The notes under the pieces were generated by a model. The model ran no database searches. It saw only the letters and a list, made by a program, of their open reading frames with translations, and was not told the DNA's origin. Made by a program: the position numbers and the translations under genes. From Paraburkholderia sp. FT54 (lineage in GTDB: Bacteria; Pseudomonadota; Gammaproteobacteria; Burkholderiales; Burkholderiaceae): a DNA stretch of 64,000 bases. The stretch is taken from assembly GCF_031585635.1 (NCBI RefSeq), contig NZ_CP134196.1, positions 62,001 to 126,000 of the forward strand, written 5' to 3'. Positions 44,755 through 53,976 of the stretch are shown here, one piece after another. Positions within the stretch are counted from its first letter, which is position 1, and each line of letters starts with the position of its first letter.

Positions 44755-45108
44755 ATGTCTTATATGCTGCTCATCGTCGAACCTCCAGATCAACGCATTG
44801 AACGCGGTGATGCTGCGGGCCGCGAAGTCTACGACCAGATGGTCCGCTTCGCTGCCGATCTGAAAGAGCGCGGCAAACTGGTCGCCGTGGAATCGCTCAC
44901 GTCCTCGAGCGACGCTGTGCGCGTGCAGGTGCGCGACGGCCAGCCGAAACTGCTTGACGGCCCATTCGCCGAAGCCAAGGAAATGGTCGGCGGATTCTTC
45001 CTCCTCAATTGCGAAACTCGTGAAGAAGCCGTGGCCATTGCGCAAGCCTGTCCGGCTGCAACGTGGTGCACCGTCGAAGTCCGCAAGCTCGGACCTTGTT
45101 TTCTCTAG
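44755..45108 (+). CDS. YciI-like DGPF-domain protein (first copy)
   Basis: 117 aa ferredoxin-like alpha/beta protein starting SYMLLIVEPPDQR, with the signature LLDGPFAEAKEMVGGFFLL. DGPF proteins of this kind are encoded beside ECF42 sigma factors in many bacteria and are thought to be their regulatory or effector targets; the biochemical function is unresolved. GGAG lies just before the ATG. It stands 149 bp ahead of the second DGPF gene, a gap that contains a candidate ECF promoter, so it may be a separate transcription unit. Confidence 0.87.
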   Translation: MSYMLLIVEPPDQRIERGDAAGREVYDQMVRFAADLKERGKLVAVESLTSSSDAVRVQVRDGQPKLLDGPFAEAKEMVGGFFLLNCETREEAVAIAQACPAATWCTVEVRKLGPCFL

Positions 45109-45166
45109 CCGATTCGCGCATCGACAGCATTTTTTCTCGGGGTTTTCCCCGACGGGTCGGCAGACA

Positions 45167-45193
45167 TGTCGATCCGGCTGCGCGTTGCTCGTC
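45167..45193 (+). promoter_or_regulatory. Candidate ECF42-dependent promoter
   Basis: TGTCGA (45167-45172), 17-base spacer, CGTC (45190-45193). From memory, ECF42 promoters before DGPF genes in Streptomyces have TGTCGA at -35 and CG(A/T)C at -10, which this matches. It lies about 65 bp before the second DGPF gene, giving a plausible 5' UTR. Autoregulation of the operon is inferred. Confidence 0.5.
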
Positions 45194-45257
45194 GTGTGAG
45201 TAAGAAGCCAGCCCGCGGGCGCGGCACCGTCTCTCACAACGATAAGGAGTAACGGCG

Positions 45258-45689
45258 ATGCGATTCATGATCCTCGTAAAGGCGACCGCTGCCAGCGAAG
45301 CCGGCGAGATGCCGGAAGCGTCCCTGATGGCCGCGATGGGCGCGTACCACGAAGAACTGGCCAAAGCCGGTGTGCTGCTCGACGCGACCGGCCTGCAACC
45401 GAGTGCGAAAGGTTGGCGGGTTCGCTACAGCGGCGGCAAGCGCTCGGTGGTCGACGGCCCGTTTCCGGAAACCAGGGAACTGATTGCCGGGTACACGCTG
45501 ATCCAGGTGCGCTCCCGTGAAGAAGCCATGGAATGGGCGCGGCGCTTTCCGGCGCCGTTCGGCGAGCAAGCGGACGGCGAAATCGAAGTGCGTCAATTGT
45601 TCGAACTCGACGACTTCGAACCCGGTCCGGAGTTGGACCGGTTCCGTGAACTCGACGTCGGCAAGCCGGCCAGCCCACAACCCGACTAA
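45258..45689 (+). CDS. YciI-like DGPF-domain protein (second copy)
   Basis: 143 aa. Starts MRFMILVKATAASEAGE and carries the signature SVVDGPFPETRELIAGYTLI; the C-terminus has an added acidic tail. This subtype is the more common partner of ECF42 sigma factors. AAGGAG precedes the ATG. Followed by the VOC gene after 11 bp and the sigma gene 4 bp beyond that, a compact operon. It differs from the first copy in length and sequence, so the two are paralogues, not a recent duplication. Confidence 0.9.
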   Translation: MRFMILVKATAASEAGEMPEASLMAAMGAYHEELAKAGVLLDATGLQPSAKGWRVRYSGGKRSVVDGPFPETRELIAGYTLIQVRSREEAMEWARRFPAPFGEQADGEIEVRQLFELDDFEPGPELDRFRELDVGKPASPQPD

Positions 45690-45700
45690 CGGACTCCGTC

Positions 45701-46108
45701 ATGCATAAGCAGATCTACGTCAATCTCGCGGTCGACAATCTCGAACAATCGAAAGCCTTCTTCAGCGCGATCGGTTTGCGCTTCGAACCGCAATTCACGA
45801 ACGAGCAGGCGGCCTGTCTGGTCGTCGGCGAGAACATCTACGCGATGCTGCTGGTCAAGGACCTGTTCAAGTCGTTCACCCGCAAGCCGCTGTGCGATCC
45901 GAAGGAGAGCACGGAAGCGCTGGTGGGCCTGTCGTGCGAAAGCCGGGCTGAAGTGGATGGGCTGGTCGCCAAAGCGCTTGCCGCCGGCGGCACCGTACCG
46001 CGTGCGCCACAGGATTATGGTTTCATGTATGGGCATGGCTTTGAGGATATCGACGGCCACATCTGGGAGCTCATCTACATGGACCCGAAAGCCAAGGCGG
46101 CGGGCTGA
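45701..46108 (+). CDS. VOC (glyoxalase/bleomycin-resistance) superfamily protein
   Basis: 135 aa with paired beta-alpha-beta-beta-beta modules: KQIYVNLAVDNLEQSKAFF and the C-terminal GFEDIDGHIWELIYMDP, where the Glu is a usual metal ligand. VOC proteins include lyases, dioxygenases and ligand-binding resistance proteins. As part of an ECF42 operon it probably acts on whatever stress compound triggers the sigma factor; that compound is unknown. Confidence 0.9.
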   Translation: MHKQIYVNLAVDNLEQSKAFFSAIGLRFEPQFTNEQAACLVVGENIYAMLLVKDLFKSFTRKPLCDPKESTEALVGLSCESRAEVDGLVAKALAAGGTVPRAPQDYGFMYGHGFEDIDGHIWELIYMDPKAKAAG

Positions 46109-46112
46109 GGCT

Positions 46113-47387
46113 GTGACCACGGCAGCCACCCACCGTGCCATCGAGGCAGTCTGGCGGATCGAGTCCGCCAAGGTCATTGCCCACGTCGCGCGGATCGTGC
46201 GCGACGTCGGGCTCGCCGAAGAACTGGCGCAAGACGCGCTGGTGGCCGCGCTCGAACATTGGCCTGACGCCGGCGTGCCCGACAATCCGGGAGCATGGCT
46301 GATGGCGACCGCCAAGAACCGCGCGCTCGACCGCTTGCGGCAGGAAGCGCTGCACGCCCGCAAGCGCCAGGAGCTGGGTCAGGACCTCGACGCGATGGAG
46401 GCTCATCTCGTGCCCGATTTCGTCGATGCTCTCGATGCCGCCCGCGCCGACGATATCGGCGATGACTTGCTGCGGCTGGTGTTCACCGCGTGCCACCCGG
46501 TGTTGTCGACCGATGCGCGCGTCGCGCTCACCCTGCGCCTGCTCGGCGGCCTCACCACGGACGAAATCGCGCGCGCGTTTCTCGTGCCGGAGCCGACCGT
46601 CGCGCAGCGTATCGTGCGGGCCAAGCGCACGCTCTCGGCCGTCAAGGTGCCGTTCGAGGTGCCGCAGGCGGACGCACGCGCGCCGCGGCTCGCCTCGGTG
46701 CTGCAGGTCATCTACCTGATTTTCAACGAAGGCTATTCGGCCACGGCCGGCGATGACTGGATGCGTCCGGCGCTCTGCGAGGAAGCGCTGCGGCTCGGCC
46801 GCGTGCTGAGCGGACTCGTGCCCGACGAAAGTGAAGTGCACGGCCTCGTCGCGTTGATGGAGATTCAGGCGTCGCGCACGCATGCTCGCACGGATGCGCG
46901 AGGGCGGCCGGTGCTGCTGCTCGATCAGGATCGCAGCCGCTGGGATCCGTTGCTGATCCGTCGCGGGCTGGCCGCGCTCAACAGCGCGCATGCGCTGGGC
47001 GGCGCGAGCGGCCCGTATGCGTTGCAGGCGGCGCTCGCCGCCTGTCACGCGCGTGCTCGTCGCGCGAGCGATACCGATTGGGCGCAGATCGTCGCGTTGT
47101 ATGACGCGCTGGCGCAAGTGGCACCGTCGCCGGTGGTCGAGTTGAACCGCGCGGTGGCCGTCGGCATGGCGTTCGGTCCGGCGGCCGGTCTGGAGATTGT
47201 CGATGCGCTGGCAAGCGACGCCGCGCTGGCGAACTATCACTGGCTGCCGAGTGTGCGCGGTGATCTGCTGGCGAAGCTCGGACGCGTGGAGGAAGCGCGC
47301 GCCGAATTCGAACGTGCCGCCGGCATGACGCGCAATGCACGCGAGCGGGAATTGTTGCTAGAACGCGCGCATGGCGTCGCGCATTGA
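46113..47387 (+). CDS. ECF42-type RNA polymerase sigma factor with C-terminal extension
   Basis: 424 aa from GTG at 46113, 4 bp after the VOC stop, with GAGG overlapping that stop. Sigma-2 region (about 15-85: AEELAQDALVAALEHWP, then PGAWLMATAKNRALDRLRQEA), sigma-4 region (about 145-185: LGGLTTDEIARAFLV, PEPTVAQRIVRAKRTL). A ~230-aa extension follows, with VIYLIFNEGYSAT and TPR-like helices at the end. Canonical ECFs are under 200 aa; this size and context (DGPF genes) define ECF42. No anti-sigma gene is present, and the extension is thought to control activity. Confidence 0.92.
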   Translation: MTTAATHRAIEAVWRIESAKVIAHVARIVRDVGLAEELAQDALVAALEHWPDAGVPDNPGAWLMATAKNRALDRLRQEALHARKRQELGQDLDAMEAHLVPDFVDALDAARADDIGDDLLRLVFTACHPVLSTDARVALTLRLLGGLTTDEIARAFLVPEPTVAQRIVRAKRTLSAVKVPFEVPQADARAPRLASVLQVIYLIFNEGYSATAGDDWMRPALCEEALRLGRVLSGLVPDESEVHGLVALMEIQASRTHARTDARGRPVLLLDQDRSRWDPLLIRRGLAALNSAHALGGASGPYALQAALAACHARARRASDTDWAQIVALYDALAQVAPSPVVELNRAVAVGMAFGPAAGLEIVDALASDAALANYHWLPSVRGDLLAKLGRVEEARAEFERAAGMTRNARERELLLERAHGVAH

Positions 47388-47413
47388 GCGCTGAGTCTTT
47401 AGCGTGGCAAACG

Positions 47414-48031
47414 CTACCGGATCAACTGACGCACGCCCAATGCGACGATCAGCCCGCCGCATACGCGGTCGATCCACCTCTTGCAGCGCCGGTACGCGGT
47501 CGCAATCCGCTCATGCGACAAGGTGAGCGCGACGAACCCATACCAGCTGCTCGCGACCACGCACACCATGCCGAGCATCGCGGCAAATGTGCCGACGCTG
47601 ACATGCGCCGGCGCGGCGGAAGAAAACACGGCGGCGAAGAACGCCATCGACTTCGGATTCGCGATGTTGGTGGCGAAGCCTTGCGCGAACGCTTGCCGGA
47701 AACCGCCTGCCCTGGCATGCACGCCAGCGGTCGGTTTGCCCGCCGACGCGTTGACGATCAGACGTCCGCCGAACCAGATCAGGTAGCCGGCGCCGGCCAG
47801 CTTCACCGCCAACGCGAGCCACGGAAAAGCCGCGAACACGATGCCGACGCCGAGAATCGCGCAGCTTGCCCAGAACAGATTGACCAGCACGATGCCGCCG
47901 ACCATCGCGAGTGCTTCGACGCGCGTCGCCGATGCGGCCTTGTGCGCGACCGCGACGAAGTTCGGGCCGGGTATCACCACGCCGGCCACATACACAGAGA
48001 AAACGCCTAGAACCGCGGACCCGTCAATCAC
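47414..48031 (-). CDS. LysE family amino-acid exporter
   Basis: 205 aa with about six membrane helices. N-terminal GVFSVYVAGVVIPGPNFVAVAHKA carries the family G-x-x-x-P-G-P signature. NPKSMAFFAAVF is the conserved mid-protein motif. Family members export basic or neutral amino acids or homoserine lactones. GTG at 48031 has GGGAG upstream. Convergent with the sigma-factor gene. Confidence 0.9.
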   Translation of the reverse strand: MIDGSAVLGVFSVYVAGVVIPGPNFVAVAHKAASATRVEALAMVGGIVLVNLFWASCAILGVGIVFAAFPWLALAVKLAGAGYLIWFGGRLIVNASAGKPTAGVHARAGGFRQAFAQGFATNIANPKSMAFFAAVFSSAAPAHVSVGTFAAMLGMVCVVASSWYGFVALTLSHERIATAYRRCKRWIDRVCGGLIVALGVRQLIR

Positions 48032-48088
48032 GCTGCACTCCCTTCATTCGCGCCGCGCGGCCACTATGGCGGCACGGCGCTTCGCCCA

Positions 48089-48667
48089 TCAAGCCGCGAA
48101 AAACGCCAACGCGCCGGTGATCACGCCCGCGCCCGCCACCGCGAACGAGAGATTGCGCAGCCATTTCTTGCGGGTCAGCAACGTGATCGCGCACAGCGCG
48201 ATCGCCACCTGAATCAGCGTGGTGGCCTGCGCCCAGCGATGATGGCCGTGCAGCAATGTTTCGCTGCGTGCATCGTTATCGACGACTTCCTTTTCGATCG
48301 CTTCGGCCTTCGCGCGGATCGGCTCTTTCTGCTGCTTGTACTTGTCGACGTCGGCGAGGAATTTCGCATGCGCGTCGGTGTTGCCGTTGGACAGCGCCGC
48401 GCCGAGTTCGGCGAGGTTTTCCTTCTCGCCCTTCGCCTGGTAGTAGTTCCACTGGTTCGACGCTTCGGTCTTTTTGATAGCGGCTTCGTTCTTGTAGTAG
48501 AGCGCGAGATTTTCGCTGTTGCCGCTCTGGTACGCGCACAGCGCACCGATCGTCGCGAGGATCGCCGTGATCACGGCCATGCGGCTCGCAAACGGATCCG
48601 CGTCGTGATGACCGGCGTGTTCTACCGCATGGTCGTGCGGACCATGCACTTCATATTCTTCAGGCAT
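48089..48667 (-). CDS. DUF4337 membrane protein
   Basis: 192 aa. His-rich N-terminus, one membrane helix (residues 30-47), a long charged coiled-coil-like middle (YKNEAAIKKTEASNQWNYY... QQKEPIRAKAEAIEKEV), and two C-terminal helices. The pattern and the NQWNYYQAKG segment match DUF4337, a family of unknown function. GGAGA precedes the ATG. LysE gene follows 57 bp downstream on the same strand. Confidence 0.85.
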   Translation of the reverse strand: MPEEYEVHGPHDHAVEHAGHHDADPFASRMAVITAILATIGALCAYQSGNSENLALYYKNEAAIKKTEASNQWNYYQAKGEKENLAELGAALSNGNTDAHAKFLADVDKYKQQKEPIRAKAEAIEKEVVDNDARSETLLHGHHRWAQATTLIQVAIALCAITLLTRKKWLRNLSFAVAGAGVITGALAFFAA

Positions 48668-48849
48668 CTGATTCTCCGAGGCAAAGCTTTTCTTGTCATG
48701 TCCGGGCGACGCACGCGCCCGTCGGGCTCAATCTTAGCGTGTGACGCACGGTGACGGAAAAGGTGCCCCTTGGAGATGCGGACGTATCGACGTTTTTTCG
48801 ACGACTGCGCTGAACTTGACGCGAGCAAGGCGCGGCGGAAGGACGCATG

Positions 48850-49026
48850 TCAATGAATGCCAGACGCCAGCCAGGTCCGCACCAGCGGAATCACATGTTC
48901 GCCGCCCAGCATGCCGAGCAGTCCGACTAGCGCGATGGTCGGCGGCGCGGGCGATTTCACGTCCATCACGCTATAGAGGAGGCCGACCACCACGCCGGCG
49001 GCCAGCGAGATCAAATACGCTTTCAT
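48850..49026 (-). CDS. XapX-domain small membrane protein
   Basis: 58 aa. Two hydrophobic helices (AYLISLAAGVVVGLLYSVMD and TIALVGLLGMLGGEHVIP) with the conserved SPAPPT between them, the full XapX domain. Function unknown; the family is named from a xanthosine transporter-linked gene. Lies 55 bp downstream of the quinone oxidoreductase gene on the same strand. Confidence 0.85.
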   Translation of the reverse strand: MKAYLISLAAGVVVGLLYSVMDVKSPAPPTIALVGLLGMLGGEHVIPLVRTWLASGIH

Positions 49027-49081
49027 GATTCTTGTACCCAGATGAGAGGCGGGCTGTCACGCCCGCCAGTCGCGATGGCGA

Positions 49082-50047
49082 TTACATCGTGATGACGACC
49101 CGGCCGCGTGTGCCGGCGGCCACGGCCTCGTAAGCTTCGCGAGCGCGTTCGAGCGGGAATGTCTGCGCGATCGCCGGTCCGGTCAGCTTGCCGGTTTCGA
49201 ATCCCTCGACCAGCGCCGTCATCAACGGTGCCGATTCCGCGACGCCGAGCTTCGCACTATCCACACCGAGCAATTGCGTCTCGTTGTGATAGAAGTCGAC
49301 CAGATCGAATTCGACGCGGCGCTTGCCCGTGCCGCTGATTTCCAGCACGCGGCCACGGCGTTTGACGAGGCTCAATGCCGTCTCGAACGCCACGCCGCCG
49401 ACCGTGTCGTACACCACGTCCGCACCCGCGCCGTCGGTCAGCGCCCTCAAGCGGTCGGTGCTGTTTTCATCGAACGGCACGAACTCGTCGATCAGCCGTC
49501 CCGCTGGCGTATTCGCGTCGAGCGGGTGACGGTCCACGCTAATCACACGGGCGCCGCGCGCCTTGGCGATCTGCACCACCGCGCCGCCCACGCCGCCACC
49601 GGCGCCGATCACGGCGATGGTTTCGCCCGCTTGCAGCTGCGCGTACTCGACAGTGCCGAGCCAGGCGACCACGAAGTTCACGCCGATCGCGGAGGCTTCG
49701 GCGTGGCTCAGCGTTTTCGGTTTGCGCGACAGTGCCGCGAGCGGCACCTTGATGAACTCGGCATGCGTGCCGTCGCGCGTGAAGCCGATGTCGCCGCCGG
49801 TGCCCCACACTTCGGCGCCGAGCCAGGCTTGCGGTCCGTCCACCACCACGCCGCTGAAGTCGCGCCCCGGCGTGCGCGGCAAGACCGTGTGTTCGAAATG
49901 CCCGGAGACGTTCTTGACGTCGCTCGGATTCACCGAGGCCGCCTTGATCTGTACGACGACATTGTCCGCATCGGCTTGCGGAGTCGGCAGATCGGTGTAT
50001 TCGAGCATCTCGGGGCTGCCAAAAGATTTGAACTGGATGGCTTTCAT
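49082..50047 (-). CDS. Zinc-independent MDR-family NADPH:quinone oxidoreductase
   Basis: 321 aa. N-terminal GroES-like domain (KAIQFKSFGSPEMLEYTD..., SVNPSDVKNVSG, PGRDFSGVV) and a Rossmann domain with AVIGAGGGVGGAVVQIAKARG. It lacks the catalytic and structural zinc Cys sets, as in quinone oxidoreductases. Reduces quinones or enones with NADPH. The ATG at 50047 has GGAG upstream. XapX downstream and an AraC regulator 149 bp upstream are on the same strand. Confidence 0.9.
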   Translation of the reverse strand: MKAIQFKSFGSPEMLEYTDLPTPQADADNVVVQIKAASVNPSDVKNVSGHFEHTVLPRTPGRDFSGVVVDGPQAWLGAEVWGTGGDIGFTRDGTHAEFIKVPLAALSRKPKTLSHAEASAIGVNFVVAWLGTVEYAQLQAGETIAVIGAGGGVGGAVVQIAKARGARVISVDRHPLDANTPAGRLIDEFVPFDENSTDRLRALTDGAGADVVYDTVGGVAFETALSLVKRRGRVLEISGTGKRRVEFDLVDFYHNETQLLGVDSAKLGVAESAPLMTALVEGFETGKLTGPAIAQTFPLERAREAYEAVAAGTRGRVVITM

Positions 50048-50196
50048 CGTATGTCGCTCCAATGGGATTCCAGGCTGCGTTGCGCAGGAGATTGAACGTT
50101 AGTCTAGGTGACCGGCATGAAGGCGTTGAGACAAAGACTTTCGAAATTCGGACAAGGCGCCTGGCGACCTGTGCTCCCGTGGCGCTGCGGAGCTAA

Positions 50197-51027
50197 TCAA
50201 CCCTGGCGGCTCTTCGCCGCTTCAGGCGACACGACCGAAGCCGCCTCGCTCAAGGTGCCGCTCGGATCGAAGCCGGTCGGCGGCGCGCCCAGTTCGCGCC
50301 GGAACATGTCGCTGAAGCTGCTCGGCTGAAAACCGAGCGAGCGCGCGACGCTGCTCACCGGGCGTCCTTCCGCGAGCCAGGAGACGGCGACCGCCAGTTG
50401 CACCTGGCGGCGCCATTCGGCAAAGCCGACGCCCAGTTCGCGCGTGAAGAGGCGCGCCAGCGTCCGTACGCTCGCACCGACCGACGCCGCATGCTGCTCG
50501 AAGCTGATCGCAATCGACGGGTTGTCGATCACCGCCCGGCACAACGCTTCGAGCCGCCGGTCCGACGCATCGGGCAGCGCGATGCGCAGCGAGGAGCGCG
50601 GCGCGTGTCCGAGCTCCAGCATGGCGAGACGGTACGCGGCGTCGAGATAGGTTTGATCGCGGGAGTCGCCGTTTTCGTGCTCCGCGATCGACGTGATCAG
50701 TTCGCGCAACAGGCCGTTCACCTCGAACACGTCGCTGCGCCGGCTCAGGTGGCTGACATTGCGCTCGTGGAGATAGAGATTGCGCATCTCCACCTCGCTC
50801 ATCATGTGGATGGAGTGCAGCGTGCCGGCCGGCAGCCAGACGGCGCGTTGCGGCGGCACGACCAGCGCTTCGCGGCCGACCTCGACCCACATCACGCCCG
50901 ATACCGCGTATAGCACCTGCGCCCACGTATGCGAGTGCGGATCGATGCGCAACCCGCGCGGATAGTGCCGCGCGAGCGAACGGGCATCGGCGTCGTCGTG
51001 GAGGTCGGGTGGGCGGGCTTTCGGCAC
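50197..51027 (-). CDS. AraC-family transcriptional regulator (cupin sensor)
   Basis: 276 aa from GTG. N-terminal cupin sensor (DPHSHTWAQVLYAVSGVMWVEV, then PAGTLHSIHM), C-terminal double helix-turn-helix (FEQHAASVGASVRTLARLF, then RSLGFQPSSFSDMFRRELG and PTGF). It is the single-component type that binds a small molecule in the cupin. Reading toward the oxidoreductase gene, it may control it. Ligand unknown. Confidence 0.9.
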   Translation of the reverse strand: MPKARPPDLHDDADARSLARHYPRGLRIDPHSHTWAQVLYAVSGVMWVEVGREALVVPPQRAVWLPAGTLHSIHMMSEVEMRNLYLHERNVSHLSRRSDVFEVNGLLRELITSIAEHENGDSRDQTYLDAAYRLAMLELGHAPRSSLRIALPDASDRRLEALCRAVIDNPSIAISFEQHAASVGASVRTLARLFTRELGVGFAEWRRQVQLAVAVSWLAEGRPVSSVARSLGFQPSSFSDMFRRELGAPPTGFDPSGTLSEAASVVSPEAAKSRQG

Positions 51028-51172
51028 GGCGGCTTGGTTCAGGCATCGCGCATTGCGCAGGAAGATCGCGGACCGTGTCGGTCCGTTTGCGAAGCATAGC
51101 GCGAGGCGCGGGCCTGCGCATGTCGTGCGCCGGTCGGCGCGTTCAGATGCGCTTGCGTGCGCTGAGGTACGG

Positions 51173-52117
51173 TTAGGTTCGATGGCCCATCAACAGCAGC
51201 AGCAAGGAGAGCGTCACGACGGAGCCCACGGTCGACAGCAAGATCGTTCGCGAGGTGATCTGCGCTTCACGTTCGTAGAATTCGGCGAGCATGAACGGGC
51301 CGGTGCCGGTGGGCAGCGCGGCGAGGACGACCGCCATTTCGACCAGCGTGGGCGGGAGCCCGAACACGCGCGCCGCGAGCCACCACGTCAACGCCGGCTG
51401 CACCAGCAGCTTGACGCCGGTCAGCAACCAGGAGACGCCTCGTGTGCCGGCGTCGGACGGGCGTTTCTCAGCGAGGAACAGGCCGAGGCTCACCAGCGCG
51501 CACGGACTCGCCGCGCCACCCAGCAGCTTCAGAAACGTCTCCGCGCTGGCCGGCAAGGCGACATGGAGGCTCGCAAACAGCACGCCCACGATCGGCGATA
51601 CGATCAGCGGATTGCGCGCCAGCGAGCGCAGCACTTTCAAACCCAGCTTATGCGGCGTGCGCTCGGTCTGCAGACCCACTTCGATCAGCACGATCGCAAC
51701 CGCGAACAGCACGCAGGCGACGAGGATCGTGGCGATCGTGGTCGGCGTCAGGCTGGCTGAGCCGAACGCGATCATGCCCAGCGGGAATCCGATGTAGCCG
51801 GTGTTCGGATACGAGGCTGCAATCGCATCGACGCTCGCATCGGCGAGATGCCGGCCGCTAATCAACCGCAGCGCCAGAATCAGGACGAACACGCTGACGC
51901 ACGCAATCGAAAAGGTGGCGACGAAGGCCGGCTGATAGAGCTGCTGCCAGGTGGCGTGCGCCATGATGTCGAACAGCAACGCCGGCAGCGCCAGCCAGAC
52001 CACGAAGCGGTTCAGTTCCGACGCCGAGTTCGGCCCCAGCACGTTGCGCCGGCGGCAGGCGAAACCCGCGAAAATCAGGCCGAAGACGGGGAGCAGGATT
52101 TCGAGGGTGGCTAACAT
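51173..52117 (-). CDS. AEC family auxin-efflux-like permease
   Basis: 314 aa, about ten membrane helices in two 5-helix halves, starting LEILLPVFGLIFAGFACRR and containing AASYPNTGYIGFPLGM, the family's N-x-G-x-x-G motif. Bacterial AEC proteins carry malonate, malate or other organic acids. Divergent from a LysR gene across 122 bp, which probably regulates it. Confidence 0.9.
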   Translation of the reverse strand: MLATLEILLPVFGLIFAGFACRRRNVLGPNSASELNRFVVWLALPALLFDIMAHATWQQLYQPAFVATFSIACVSVFVLILALRLISGRHLADASVDAIAASYPNTGYIGFPLGMIAFGSASLTPTTIATILVACVLFAVAIVLIEVGLQTERTPHKLGLKVLRSLARNPLIVSPIVGVLFASLHVALPASAETFLKLLGGAASPCALVSLGLFLAEKRPSDAGTRGVSWLLTGVKLLVQPALTWWLAARVFGLPPTLVEMAVVLAALPTGTGPFMLAEFYEREAQITSRTILLSTVGSVVTLSLLLLLMGHRT

Positions 52118-52239
52118 CGGCGCAAGAATGTGGGGGGCATGGCGAACCGCAAGCGTAGTGGCTAACGACGATACAATCCAATACTGTTTCTTGCGTCCGA
52201 CAATACCTTTTTTGCATTGTCATTTCCCGTGAGGGTGTC

Positions 52240-53106
52240 GTGATCGATATCAAGCCGCTGCGCTACTTCGTGACGCTTGCCGAGACGCGCCATTTCGGCC
52301 GGGCGGCGGCGCGTCTGAACCTGTCGCAGCCGCCGTTGAGCCGGCAATTGGCGGCGCTCGAGGCAAGCGTCGGCGTGATGTTGGTCGAGCGCAGCCCGCG
52401 CAGCGTCACCTTGACCGCCGCAAGCGAGCGCTTTTACGTGGATGCGAAGGCGATTCTCGCCTCGGTCGAGCAAGCGGTCAGCAACGCGCAAGCCGCCGCG
52501 CATGGCGACGCCGGCAAGCTCGCCATCGGCTTCACGATGTGTGCCGCGTACAACGTCGTACCCGGCTATGCGCGCGCTTTTGGCGCCGCGTATCCCGAGG
52601 TGGCGTTGAACTTGCGCGAGGTCGTCTCGAACGATCTCGCCGCGCAGGTGCTCGCCGGCCAGATCGACGCGGCCATCATGTTCCCGAACGTGCCGGACAA
52701 GGGGCTTGCCACGCGCACGATTCTCAGCGAGCCCTTGTGCGTCGCGCTGTCGCGTAGCCATCCGCGAGCCCGCGCGCGGCGCCTGAAGATCGCGCAACTG
52801 GCCGGCGAGCCGTTCGTGCTTGCGTCCGAGGAAGTGGCGCCCACTTTGCGCGCGACCATTCTCGAGCATTGCCGCTCGGGCGGTTTCGAACCCGACATCC
52901 GCTTCGAAGTGCAGTTGCAACAGACGGTGCTGAGTCTCGTCGACGAAGGGGTGGGCGTGGCGCTGGTGCCGGCCTCTATGCGCCGCGCGCAGCTCGCGGG
53001 CGTGGTGTTCCGGCCGCTGGTCGATGCGCCGTTGATCGAACAGGTGTTGGCGTGGTCGCCGGCGAATCGCAATCCGTGTCTGGCGCGCTTTCTGGAACTG
53101 GCATGA
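52240..53106 (+). CDS. LysR-type regulator (BenM/CatM-like)
   Basis: 288 aa from GTG with GAGG upstream. Winged helix: KPLRYFVTLAETRHFGRAAARL, then SQPPLSRQLAALEASVG. The N-terminus and effector domain (PEVALNLREVVSNDLAAQVLAG) resemble the subgroup that senses aromatic or dicarboxylic acids. Divergent from the AEC permease, its most likely target. The coinducer is not deducible. Confidence 0.9.
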   Translation: MIDIKPLRYFVTLAETRHFGRAAARLNLSQPPLSRQLAALEASVGVMLVERSPRSVTLTAASERFYVDAKAILASVEQAVSNAQAAAHGDAGKLAIGFTMCAAYNVVPGYARAFGAAYPEVALNLREVVSNDLAAQVLAGQIDAAIMFPNVPDKGLATRTILSEPLCVALSRSHPRARARRLKIAQLAGEPFVLASEEVAPTLRATILEHCRSGGFEPDIRFEVQLQQTVLSLVDEGVGVALVPASMRRAQLAGVVFRPLVDAPLIEQVLAWSPANRNPCLARFLELA

Positions 53107-53115
53107 GTGCAGCGC

Positions 53116-53784
53116 TCAGGAACTGGCAAGGTGGCTTGTCTGCTCGACGGTGTCGTCCGGATAGCGCAGCGCATCGCGCTTGATGAGCCGGCGGCACCAG
53201 AAGGTCCAGGCTGTCAGGCCGGCATAGACGCCGTACCTCAGCACGGTGGAGGCGATGGCCGAGTGCGGATCGTCGGGCCATTGCCACCCGATCAGGCTGC
53301 GCAGAATGTTCTCGCCCGTCATGCCGATGCCCCACACGAGCGTCATCAAGCGGATGTACGCGGCGAGCGTGGGCCGCTCGCGCCAATGCTTTTCGAATCT
53401 CTCGACGCTGCGATGGTCTTCGCGCGACATGGTCGAGCGCGCGAGATAAAACACCAGCGGCTTTGGCAGCGCGAGCGACACCAGGAAGGACGCGCCGATT
53501 ATGCCGGACACCATGGGGTCTTCGATTTCTCGCATCCGGGTGCTGCGGCCGAAGCCGACGCTGAATGCCAGCAGCGACAGCACGATGCCGACCAGCACGA
53601 GCGCGCTGAGCGCGTCGAAATGGCGATAGCGCAGCAGGTCCCAGCTCATCCACGCAATCAGCGGCAGCGCCGATGCGGCCAGCGCGCCGAGCTGGCCCCA
53701 GTGCGGGAACGCGAGCCGATAGGCGAGCCAGGGCAAGGCTACGTTCACGATCAGCGCGGTGAGGTAGCGCAGGCGAGGTTTCAT
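53116..53784 (-). CDS. VC0807-family membrane protein
   Basis: 222 aa with six or so membrane helices: YLTALIVNVALPWLAYRLAF, ALPLIAWMSWDLLRYRHFDALS, LALPKPLVFYLA, TLVWGIGMTGENI. Resembles the VC0807-type uncharacterised membrane proteins. The ATG at 53784 was preferred to an upstream start with a non-hydrophobic 33-residue leader. Tail-to-tail with the LysR gene. Function unknown. Confidence 0.75.
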   Translation of the reverse strand: MKPRLRYLTALIVNVALPWLAYRLAFPHWGQLGALAASALPLIAWMSWDLLRYRHFDALSALVLVGIVLSLLAFSVGFGRSTRMREIEDPMVSGIIGASFLVSLALPKPLVFYLARSTMSREDHRSVERFEKHWRERPTLAAYIRLMTLVWGIGMTGENILRSLIGWQWPDDPHSAIASTVLRYGVYAGLTAWTFWCRRLIKRDALRYPDDTVEQTSHLASS

Positions 53785-53976
53785 CGACGGAGCGGTGGTA
53801 AGCGTGGCGACGTTGCGCGGATGTACCCGGGGAGTGTATGGCGAAGTCTCTTCACGTGCCATAGCCTGGAGCGCGCGTGACACAGGATTCTGGCCACGCC
53901 CCTGGCGCGGAAAAAATCTGCGATGATCGAGCGCACTGCTTGCCGGGCCACTCCATCAACTATCCGCTTCTACGCA

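Noticed and set aside
45137..45152. TCGGGG/CCCCGA hairpin after the first DGPF gene as terminator
   Set aside because: Only six base pairs and no T-tract after it; it may be incidental to the intergenic region.
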